DNA from: Gadus chalcogrammus
Taxonomy: Eukaryota > Chordata > Actinopteri > Gadiformes > Gadidae
Assembly (NCBI RefSeq): GCF_026213295.1
Contig: NC_079432.1
Span: forward strand, 14,991,761 to 15,055,760
Length of the DNA stretch: 64,000 bases
Direction: 5' to 3'
The translations under genes and the position numbers were made by a program. Position 1 is the stretch's first letter. Each line of letters starts with the position of its first letter. Positions 9,975 to 18,654 of the stretch are shown here, in pieces. The notes beneath the pieces were generated by a model that was given only the letters and a program-made list of their open reading frames with translations, made no database searches and was not told the DNA's origin.

Positions 9975-12900
9975 CTGCGAGATAGAAGATACTAGTGTCA
10001 GTTCAATTGACAAGATATTACATGTTAAATAACTGATGTTTAGGGCTTATTGGGTTCTACATCGTAAGTATTTCGTAAATAAACAGAATATTAAAGTTCC
10101 TTTCACTAATAGCCCAGCCAAAATGAATTACTAACAAACTTTTCACTAAGCAAAGCCCACACATTTAACAAAAAAAAGTGCTTTAAAAGATATTGTAAAC
10201 ACTTAATTTTAACTATTAATTTATAACTGCACATTTTTTTGCAAAAAATGTTTTTTTGTTAAAGGTCTATTAAATCAGAAAAACTAATTAAAGACAATGG
10301 TTATATTACATTTTTATTTACATCATCATTACTAAAGATGGAGAACATTTCAGGCCGCACTTTAGTAAATCGCCACCAGAGAGCATCATCACTCTCCCTT
10401 TTGATCCACACACGTCAACGAATGCTGACTGACCTCTGATTGGACGACTTTTATAAGGAATAGGATGTGGAACACGGTTTTGGAGAGCATGGACATCTTG
10501 CGGCATCTTTCCAGGAAGTCCTGCTCAGAGGACTCAAGCCTCTTCAGCAACTTGCTCCAGAACAAGGTGAGTTCCCTGGTGGAGACAAAAACACTTAAGA
10601 CAGCGAAACCCTTCTCAATGAGGAGGCCGGGTGGTGTAGTGGTCTGTGTGTTGGACCCCCAGTCGAAAGGTACCGGGTTGAACCCGAATTTCCACAGTGA
10701 GTGTACCTGTACCTGTATACATCTTTGAGCCGGATGCCCTAAGCACTTCCTCTCAGGATTAGCTATTAAGTAGCCAGTTTTGCATAAGCATCTGCTAAAT
10801 TAATCAATAGTACATTGGTAAATAGAGAATTTGTATCAACAGATGTACTTTTAGTAGCAAGCATTGGATAGAAAAGCTAATGTCATTTGATAGGGTCTTC
10901 CCAGTGTCTTAAACAAAAGTATGTTAGTATATATACAAAATACACTGCCTAATGAGTTGTAGCCAGCAGCAAACACTTGTGTGATGCGATGCCCATACTT
11001 CCCTGGGACATTGATATAACAGGCAGAGGTTTATTGGGTTAGAACGATGTTTGTAGAACTAAGAATCATACAAACAACGCAAAACGCTAAAGTCTCGGGA
11101 ACGACTAGATTTGCTGTGCGGATGCAGTAGCAGGGGAGCATCTTACCAGGCGCAGTAGGTGTCTGCTTGGAGGAGCTGATGGGTAAGGAAGGCGGAGCAG
11201 AGGCTAAACGCTACCCTTTCGTCACCGTCCGACTCCAGGTTACAGATCATCTCCAGCGCATCCCGACAGTCCACCTTAGACAGCTGGGAACCAAACCAGC
11301 ACAGCACCGGTGCGTCGTTAGCACAGGGAACTTGACTGTTAATTCCTGTGGTCGTTTCCATTAAGGAACCTTGATTTGCATGAAATGCATTGCTTCCTAG
11401 GTCTAAAGGTCATATCCTTTTTAAATCAATCAGGTGGATGCTGGATGAAAATATGGTAAAGACAGGTCTATTGTTTATTTGCTTAGAATAACTGATACCT
11501 TCCTTAATTCGTCAATGAAAATTAAGAACTGTAGAATTAAAACTGATGGTCTTCGTTCTAGAAACTAAATCCTGGTTAAGTCACCAATCATTGGTTTCTT
11601 TCCATCTATCTGTTTACATGTCAATGGACATGTAAACAGATAGAGTCCATGTCCTCAAACGCTTCTCAAAGAAATTCCAAAGCAGAGTCAATTAAGTTGA
11701 ATGGACATGGACACTAACTGGTAATCAAATCTCAGCCGAGGTCATCATTAGGGGCCACTCACACTAGGGCCGCGGCCCCGAGCCCGAGCTCGAGCTCATT
11801 TTCATACTAAAGTCTAGAACGTTTGGCTAGTGTGACCAGACCACGCCATCCGTATTCCAGCACGGAACAGCCCCTTGGCCATGGCACACTTGGGAGAGGT
11901 GTGCCGTGGCCAAAGTACAGATGCAAATGCGCGGATACGCAACGTGAGCTGGATGACGTAGTCCTTGCGCGACCCATCTTTCTTTATAGGTCCATGCTCT
12001 TCTTCCTCGCAACCATCATTTAAACAACGGCGGCAAGCGGTTCGAGAGTGGGTTTACGTTGGTGCGATAGTGAAGTCGAGTGTTTACTTGAAATTTGGGC
12101 CGACGACAGCATTCACGTTGTTGTTCTCCATTGTTGTTATGGCGGCGAGGACGCTTGGTGATGACGTATTTATCGTATTACGACGTGATGACGTATGTAT
12201 GAAGGAGCAATCGTGCCCAGGCCACGGCCTTTGGGATCAGTGTGACCACGGGCCAGCGGGGGGAATCGTGCCGAATCTTCCTGCAGCACGGAACAGGCAA
12301 ACTTGCCTAGTGTGAGGGCGCCCTTAGAGAATGTGAACTTGCCTCCTCCATGAGCTGGTGGTGCTCTGCAGTGGAGCACAGGCAGATGAGGTGCGTTTGT
12401 TTAAAGTGCCCCCTGCCCTCGAAGGCCGGGTGCTCCGCGCAGGCCTTGGCCAGCACCTCCGCCCCCTTCAGACGGCCCTCATCCTTCATCAGCTGCTTCA
12501 GCCTCATCTCCAGCAGCACCGGGCCCTCCTGCTCCAGGAACTCATCCACTGAGGACGCGTAGAAGAAGGAAAAGGGGGGACTTGATGAGTCTTCAACACA
12601 ATCACAGACTGACCGATTTGTGTAACTTTAGCTCTGGCGTTGAAATGATACACATTTTGTTGGGAGGCCACCAAGTGCTTTTTTATCACCAAGAAAGCAC
12701 TTGGTGTAAATGAGATTTTAATTTCCGCAGAAAATAATGACCCAATTAAAAAATACATATTGTAGTATCCTCATGTATTGGTTCCTTTAGCTACTCTGCA
12801 CTTTTTAGAACTTGGTTGTGCAACACTGGAATGTTTCCTTATGGCTAATTGTTTGATTGTTCTCAGCATCACTTGTAAGTCATTATAAATGGTATGGTAA

Positions 12901-15900
12901 ATGGAATGGCGGATGAAGAAAGTGATATTTAGCTCAGTTGGTCATCCAATGATGCACGTCGACCGCAGGGCTGAACGAAGTGAGGACTTGACTCCATCTC
13001 CGTCTCATAGCCAATCAAATGTTCCGACAGGCCCGTGTTGCAAATGTCTTGTGTCAAAACTCAGACAAAATAAATAATAAAGGAGCAGGTAGGGTATGGA
13101 GAGGAACAATAGGCTCACCTTGTTCCTTCGACTGTGTCTCCTGGGAGAGAACGCCCTGCAGCACCGGGCTGGCCCACACACCCTTCTGCTGGGTCAGGGA
13201 GCACAACAGGCTCAGCTGGGGGATCCCGCTCTCCTGGAGCCGCGAGTGGGCCCTCTGCACACACACACACACACACACACAGACGCTTGGTTAACATCAT
13301 GATAACATTGTTTACATTTGGGGCATTTAGCAGACGCTTTTATCCAAAGCCACTTACAATAAGTACATTTGTCAAAAGAAAGGGAAACTATATATCACTG
13401 TCGGGTACATCAAGATAAATACTGAGTTCTGAATGCTAACATGTGGTAAAGCTATCGCTCTACACTGAGGGCTAACATGAAGCCAGTTGCAAATAGCACG
13501 GTAAAAGGTTATATCAAGCACTAACATCAGGCTAATCATTAAAGGAACTATGCTAACAAAGTCAAAACAAGTGCAAAAATCAAGCTCAATGCTAACATCA
13601 CGACACATGACGGCCCAGTTTATGAGTTAACAGAGGACAGCTGCAGTATGCAATGTCCTGTGGGGTACCTGGACTGAAAACCTCACTTCCTCCCAGAAGC
13701 TGGCAGGAAGCTCCTCCCTGAGGGACAACAGCAGCTCAATGAAGCTCCTGCAAAATTAAACGTAAACAACATTATAAATACTGATATTAGATTCACACCG
13801 ATCATTGAGGCATGGTGGGAAAGCAGACCTCTGCTCTGTTATATATTCATATCAACCATGTTATCAGGTTGCAGTTAAAATCAAATATTTGGTTCATGAA
13901 TCATTATAAAAGGAATAGTTTCGTTTTTCTCGGCTGCTTGCCAGAGCAATCACATTTAAGACCAGACTTTGAACTCTTGTGACGGCAATTTCTATTATTT
14001 ATAGAGTAAATGATCAAACAAAGATAGTAGTGTATGGAGCATAGCACCGACGCACCAGCCACAAATCACGCCACTAAAACTGAACACCAAAGAATAATGT
14101 ATGGTTATACTTGAGTAATACGTGTCAAGTGAGAAGACGCACACTTGCAGCCCCATGACCCTGTCTTCTATGTGCCCGTTGCCCCCCGCCCTAACCCTGC
14201 GATCCTAACGAGGGCTGAGGCCCCCCCCCTTGGGCGCGGTACTCACAGGGCCAGCCGCTCCAGCACCAGCGGGACGCTGTCACACTGAGGGGAGAGGGAG
14301 GCCGAGGCCTGGCTGTAGGCCTGCAAGGCGGCCGTGTACACCTCCACCAGCGCCACCGGGTCCTGCTCCACCTCCCAGCAGCCGGCATACTCCACCAACG
14401 TCTGGGGGGGGGGGGGGGGGGGGGGGGGGGGGAGAGAACCAGATGAGTCGTAGGAGGAATCCCAAATCCCAAGGGGGAGGTCGCCATTGCAACACCAAGA
14501 GTAAGAACGGGGAAAAGGATCAAATGGCTGGCTCTTTAATACAGTTTGACAGTTTTATCCTAATTGACTTGCAGTGAATTTCCATACAGGCCATTAAGGA
14601 GCAGTTAAGGGTTAGGAAACGAACCCAGACAAATGTCATCAACCAGCAGGTAGAGTCATTTTGCTAAAAGGATGCCTACATGTTATTCTGTGGCCATTGG
14701 GGATTTAACCCAGAATCCTGCCCATTTCAGCTTATGAATTGTCAGGATTAATTGATGTAAACCGACCATTTAGTCGAAGATATGCATATTCTGTGTGAAA
14801 AACACGCCTGCATTTGCAATTCAAATGTTGACCCACAGGTAAATCTGTGTGTCAATAATCCAAAACAGATTTTCCCAGCCCACAGTTCCTATCACATGTT
14901 TGAACCCCCTACAGGCAGTATTAGGAACTGCAGTGACTGATCCAAACAAAGCTAAAGAAGCAGCTCTACCAGAACAGCCTCAGTCTAGAAAAGCACACAC
15001 ACACTTAAAATGTGTTAGCCTCACTTCCTGTTGCTTGACTTTTAAAAGTAAAATGCTCAAATTTTTCGTTCATTCATTATAACTATTATGGTTAATGTTA
15101 CAATTACTTCCATTTAAATTTGAGGCCCTTTCAACCAAAAGCGACAATGTATGACCTTAGATACATGTCCTTAAGGAGCAGGTATTACGGATCAGGCATC
15201 TACCTCAAGGATGCTTACAGTAGCCTTCAGAGTCAGACATTGGGAATCAAACTAGGGACCACTACACTAACATGTCCTTCTTGTTCATGTGTATTTCATG
15301 GTCTGTTGTATTTAAAATCCTTGCTTGGTTACTTGACAGTGAATGGTGATCTATAAGAGGAGTGTGTTAGTCTAGTGCATTTTTCTATCATTAACAGTGG
15401 CTAAAGAGAGCTTCTGTTGTGCTGCTCAAAACACACAGACTCTGTTGCCTCAGAGAACCGGTCCGACACCTGAATGGTTCTCCCCCGAAGGCACGGGACT
15501 AACCCCAGCCTCAGGGGACAGCTCTAGAGGAACAAGGGTGAGATGGCCCGACTACACGTGCCTCATTAGGGGCTGCAGAATAACAGAAGTGTGTTGGTTC
15601 AACGGAAATCTTAAATTTGACAGCATCCAAACAAACCATAATCAATTCCAGCTTGTATTGTCTTTTATCGTTCAATAAAAAGAGCATACAGAGGCGTGAT
15701 AGTCTAGTGGTTAGGGTGTGGATTCCCAGCCGAAAGTGTTAGGTTTTAACCCTATTTCCGCAGTCAAACCTGTATGCACCCTTCAAAAAAATGCTCTGAT
15801 CCCTACCCTGTCTGTATCTAACCCGCACCAGTTCTTAGATTACTCGTCGCTGTATCCAATGTCTTACCCCTACCTACTCCTTAATGACCTGTCCCTGCAT

Positions 15901-17905
15901 TCATTGTGTAACCCCTACCAGCTCCTTAATGACCTGTCCCGGCATTCACTGTCTAACCCCTACCTACTCCTTAATGACCTGTCTTTGAATTCAGAGCCTA
16001 ACCCAAACCTGCTCCAAAATGACTTATATTTGGAAAAACTCACTGTACGTCACTTTGAATAAAAATGGTTGCTAAATGACTCAATTAAAAATAGATTCTA
16101 GATGGACATTGTTCTGATTCAATGAAAGAAAGACACTATGGAGATATTTGGATATCTTATTCAACCATACACCTGCTATTAGAAGCTGTACAAGATATTT
16201 CTCCTGTTGATAGTTTACCAGCAGTTACAGAGACACCCTTCCAAAATCACGTCGGTCCCCGAGTTCATTCACTTCTCATGATTTCCAGATAGAGGCCACA
16301 GCAAAGCTTCTTAAATGAGTGACATTGTAATTGTCACAGCAGAGATAAGAGTATTGACCAATCAACAAAAAGGCCACATAGGTTATTTGTACCTGCCATT
16401 ATGAAGTTAATATGCTACCATTAAGATACTTCCTTAAAGGTGCAGTGTGTACGATTTTGAAATATCCTTTGACAGATGCAAGTAAATGAAGTAACAATTA
16501 AAAAATGTCCAATTTAAGAAAACACGTTGTGTGTGAACAATGAGCACATCCCTATTAATCAGGCAAGGAAAAGGCTCATTTTGGATTTCTCTGTGCCTGA
16601 AATAGTATTCAAATGGTGCGCGTCTTTCCCTGCAATCTGATATTTTTATGTCAATGGAAGTGGACCCTCTCTCTGTGTAGATATTAAAAGTTCATTCTGA
16701 GGAAACGATACCGCGTTTCTTAATTTCACGGGATTATACACTAATTAGAAGAACATAGTCATGGATATTATATTGCATTTCTGCCGAGACCATTCAGCTA
16801 AATCCCACAAAAATAATTTAATGGCATTTTGATAAAAACTAACAGCAATAACATCATTAACAAAAAGCGTTTGTTAACACATACCATTTATGTGAACATA
16901 CATTAGTTGTTGTTATTCAATATCGTGTTCATTCAAATAAAATAATGGTATTTATAAAAAATAAAAAAAATAAAGACAGACGCTTTATCATTGTCTTCAA
17001 TGCTGATGGGAGGTTCGTCCCGTAATTCCACAAAACCTAAAAGGTATGTCCTGTTCTCTCTAACACACCTCATAGAGACAGACAATAAAACGACACAAAC
17101 GTATTAGATTGTTGACCCTGTAAAAAAACGCATATTCAGAAATATTAATTAAAATAATAACTCGGAATAATAGCCTGCACCATAAAGCTATCAGGTCGGG
17201 CTGCTTAGCTAATAGACAGACTAACATTAAAATCACAATAAGGTCTCCGTCCAGTCGGAAACAGTATTAAGCAGCTCTATTAAACATTGTAATAGCCGGT
17301 CAGTCCTTTACACACTTGTCATTCAACAACAAACAAGTGAAACCCGTCATATTTCAGTAAACATGCAGGAGTGTCTGCTAGCCCATGCTAGTAGCAAACA
17401 ATCATACCCTTACGGAGAGGTCGGGTACGTTTGTTTTTAATGTCGGCGTCCCCCTGTAGGGTGGAGAGAGGGGCTTCTCCCGTCTTCACGGCTTTACATA
17501 ATTTTCAACCCAACAATAGCATGGAACATAAATATCTACATTACCAAATCCGTTGATATAGTTGTTAAATATAAAATACTACGGGAGCAAAATGTAAAAT
17601 ACCATGGATATACCTCTCGCTCACCCAAAACAACGCTTTACAAGCCTTAACCCCGCCCGCTAGTGCGGCACCATCACCATGATCCACGCATCTCCCAGGA
17701 TTAACCAGCTGTACAGAATGAAACATACCCGACAGAAGTCCTGGCAGTACTGAGAAGACGCCTCAACAGGGGAGTCCGTACTGTCTTTCAAGACCACGTC
17801 GTACAGCTCTTGAAAACGTCGTTTGAGGGTCCCGATCGTTGTATCGATACTGTTTGTTATACTACTGATACTGCGCTCCGGGTCTATCTCCTCCTCGTCC
17901 GCCAT
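3339..17905 (-). CDS. znf292: znf292: large multi-zinc-finger nuclear protein, eight coding exons
   Basis: Joining eight minus-strand exons (17905-17729, 14401-14247, 13747-13669, 13254-13119, 12548-12343, 11283-11147, 10575-10434, 9974-3339) gives about 2555 residues; phases agree at every junction. The human protein is about 2720 residues. The first roughly 480 residues are a helical region colinear with human ZNF292 (exon 2 keeps TLVEYA and LVLERLAL; exon 6 keeps VDCRDALEMICNLES). The last exon encodes 16 C2H2-type fingers, an AT-hook (KRKRGRPRK) and the conserved C-terminal motif SFKPMGFEVSFLKFLE. In mammals the protein is a nuclear DNA-binding factor linked to growth-hormone gene activation and neurodevelopment. 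The start is the ATG of MADEEE, matching the human N-terminus; an in-frame ATG 34 codons upstream gives residues without family similarity. Convergent with gjb7, as in human. Confidence 0.93.
10434..10575 (-). CDS. znf292: znf292 coding exon 7
   Basis: 142 bp. It reads ELTLFWSKLLKR to HILFLIKVVQSE, colinear with human ELTLFWSKLQQR to HIFFLIKVINSE. The acceptor is ctccaccag and the donor gag/gtcagt. A tRNA-derived SINE begins about 45 bp upstream of its acceptor in transcript orientation. Confidence 0.9.
10621..10806 (+). mobile_element. tRNA-derived SINE in znf292 intron 6
   Basis: The head has an A-box-like tggtgtagtgg and a B-box-like gggttgaaccc 35-40 bp further on, as in RNA polymerase III tRNA-derived SINEs. 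The tail ends gcataagcatctgctaaat, the degenerate common fish SINE tail. It lies opposite to znf292, about 45 bp upstream of the exon 7 acceptor in transcript sense. Confidence 0.75.
11147..11283 (-). CDS. znf292: znf292 coding exon 6
   Basis: 137 bp. It encodes LSKVDCRDALEMICNLES through DTYCAW, nearly identical to the human segment. The acceptor is ttcccag and the donor tg/gtaaga. Its first codon follows the last codon of exon 5 in phase 0, which fixes the GC donor of exon 5. Confidence 0.92.
11605..11644. repeat. Perfect 18-bp hairpin in znf292 intron 5
   Basis: Two perfect 18-base inverted arms (11605-11622 and 11627-11644) flank a 4-base loop. A second weaker inverted pair, gtccatgtcc near 11646 and ggacatggac near 11703, follows. 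It lies about 100 bp from the Harbinger-type MITE. It could fold in the pre-mRNA, or it may be a relic of a foldback element. Confidence 0.85.
11748..12326. mobile_element. PIF/Harbinger-like MITE in znf292 intron 5
   Basis: The element body is 11751-12323 (573 bp). The outer 18 bases form an imperfect terminal inverted repeat: ggggccactcacactagg at the left, cctagtgtgagggcgccc at the right. It is flanked by the trinucleotide TTA on both sides (11748-11750 and 12324-12326), and a TWA target duplication is the Harbinger hallmark. No transposase is present, so it is non-autonomous. Its right edge is 16 bp from the exon 5 splice donor. Confidence 0.8.
12343..12548 (-). CDS. znf292: znf292 coding exon 5 with a GC splice donor
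   Basis: 206 bp. It reads VDEFLEQEGPVLLEMRLKQL through HHQLMEEL at the join, matching human NEFLAFEGPILLDMRIKHL through GKLIEEI. The acceptor is cctcag. The only donor that keeps phase and restores the human-like EE-L-S-K-VDC junction is gag/gcaagt, a GC-AG intron. A GT further on would add residues absent from the family and break the phase. Confidence 0.88.
13119..13254 (-). CDS. znf292: znf292 coding exon 4
   Basis: 136 bp. It reads RAHSRLQESGIPQLSLLCSL through KGVWASPVLQGVLSQE, colinear with human VAHEKLMENGSCELHFLATL through TGVWKNPVLCTILSQE. The donor is aag/gtgagc. The acceptor CAG is directly preceded by (TG)12 instead of a normal pyrimidine tract. Confidence 0.9.
13258..13281. repeat. 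(CA)12 microsatellite abutting the znf292 exon 4 acceptor
   Basis: Twelve CA units on the plus strand are read as (UG)12 in the znf292 pre-mRNA. They end immediately before the acceptor CAG at 13255-13257. Confidence 0.95.
13331..13640 (-). repeat. Dispersed repeat with fish SINE/LINE tail, reversed
   Basis: The segment begins with catttagcagacgcttttat and continues ccaaagccacttaca, the reverse complement of the conserved 3' tail found in many teleost tRNA-derived SINEs. The rest (to about 13640) is AT-rich with repeated short 'gctaac' and 'taacat' motifs and is not assigned. It lies in znf292 intron 3. Confidence 0.6.
13669..13747 (-). CDS. znf292: znf292 coding exon 3
   Basis: 79 bp. It encodes SFIELLLSLREELPASFWEE (human SCVELLLCLPVELSDKQWEQ). 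The acceptor is attttgcag and the donor cag/gtaccc. The donor is weak beyond GTA, but phase and homology fix it. Confidence 0.88.
14247..14401 (-). CDS. znf292: znf292 coding exon 2
   Basis: 155 bp. It encodes TLVEYAGCWEVEQDPVALVE through DSVPLVLERLAL, matching human TLLEYAEKWKTSEDPLPLLE through LVLERLAL. The donor is ct/gtgagt. The acceptor AG at 14402-14403 sits directly against a 29-base homopolymer that is C in the transcript sense. Confidence 0.92.
14404..14432. repeat. G29 homopolymer forming the polypyrimidine tract of znf292 intron 1
   Basis: Twenty-nine consecutive G bases on the plus strand are read as C29 in the znf292 pre-mRNA immediately before the acceptor AG. The assembled length may be inaccurate because of sequencing error. 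Confidence 0.95.
15689..16080 (+). mobile_element. tRNA-derived SINE with an internal 45-bp minisatellite
   Basis: The head has a perfect A-box (tagtctagtgg) and a B-box-like ggttttaaccc. The end reads tttgaataaaaatggttgct then aaatgact, the common fish SINE tail. Between them, about 15855-16025 holds roughly four tandem copies of a 45-bp unit (ccctaccta, ctccttaatgacctgtc). As 45 is a multiple of three, the array stays open in one frame and gives a 114-codon open frame with a 15-residue repeat. I regard that as a by-product, not a gene. It lies in znf292 intron 1. Confidence 0.7.
16434..16980. repeat. Partial dispersed element starting TTAAAGGTGCAGTGTGTA
   Basis: The start ttaaaggtgcagtgtgta is a motif I recognise from abundant fish TTAA-flanked elements. 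The matching inverted end was not found within znf292 intron 1, so the copy is probably truncated. The right boundary given is only approximate. The rest of intron 1 (16980-17728 and 14433-15688) shows nothing further that I recognise. Confidence 0.4.
17729..17905 (-). CDS. znf292: znf292 coding exon 1
   Basis: 177 bp, 59 codons, from MADEEEIDPE to SSQYCQDFCR. The human protein also starts MADEE and has YCQQLCQ at the matching place. The donor cgg/gtatgt is consensus. The frame stays open upstream, but those residues have no similarity to the family. Confidence 0.9.
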
Positions 17906-18399
17906 CTTCACACCCGAGTCCGGCGCGTCCCACTGCGCGTCACACAATACGCAGTGGTTGCAGCCAGGAATGGGAAGATGCCCCCTTCTGGAAGAGCTTG
18001 CCATAGGCTACAACCAATGCATATATTTTTATTCCTAGAAAACAAAACAATTACGACGTAGCTTACGAAATTACTTTAGGCGTCTTAGACCCCCCAGAGT
18101 GTTAATTCATTGAGTTGCTAAATGTAACAGTATAATATTAGTTCCTAGTACAATACATTATCAATAATGATGCTAAATGAAGCAAGTATATGATATAAGT
18201 TCCAAGGAAAAAAGATGATAAGGGGGTACAAAATATAATTTACTTATCAAATAATTTGGCTCTCTGTGTCACGCTTCAAATAAAGCCGTACAATTCTAAC
18301 AGGCTCTTCTGTGTACCATGATATGGTACACAATCAATTCATTTGACAGAATAAAGAAATAAAAGAGGACCAGAAAAACTTTAATTAGTTAATTTGTTG
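17906..18399. other. znf292 promoter side and htr1e 3' flank
   Basis: About 150 bp upstream of the znf292 ATG is relatively CpG-rich (cgcgtcccactgcgcgtc), consistent with a housekeeping-type promoter and 5' UTR, though no TATA box is evident. Beyond 18060 the DNA is AT-rich and I recognise nothing else. htr1e is transcribed toward this region on the same strand. Confidence 0.4.
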
Positions 18400-18405
18400 T
18401 TTATT
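18400..18405 (-). terminator. Candidate polyadenylation signal of htr1e
   Basis: AATAAA on the minus strand, about 245 bp past the htr1e stop codon. Confidence 0.4.
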
Positions 18406-18629
18406 TTCAGTGTTCCTTCTCAAGGTTTGATCCCTCTGGGAATGAGGAGGTGTTTTCTGTCCTTCGGAGTGCTAAGGGTAAGGGGTTGTCGTATATTGGG
18501 ATTTTGAAGCAGTCACTGTAACTGTTATTAAGGGCTATAAAAGGTAAACACAAGTGACTTGATATGTCTTTATAGTTCTGTTAAAACACAGAATCCCCAG
18601 TGTATTCCTCGACCTGTTTATGGAGCAAG

Positions 18630-18654
18630 TTTAGTTTAGTTTAGTTTAGTTTAG
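18630..18654. repeat. (TTTAG)5 repeat overlapping the htr1e stop codon
   Basis: Five perfect tttag units on the plus strand. The htr1e stop (TAA on the minus strand, 18653-18651) lies in the last unit, so unit-number changes here affect the 3' UTR but not the coding part. Confidence 0.95.

Noticed and set aside
15689..15760. Functional tRNA gene
   Set aside because: A- and B-box-like motifs are present but the cloverleaf is not supported, and the common SINE tail follows; it is a SINE head.
15718..16062. 114-codon frame with a 15-residue repeat as a gene
   Set aside because: Lies wholly in a SINE with a tandem array; no independent coding evidence.
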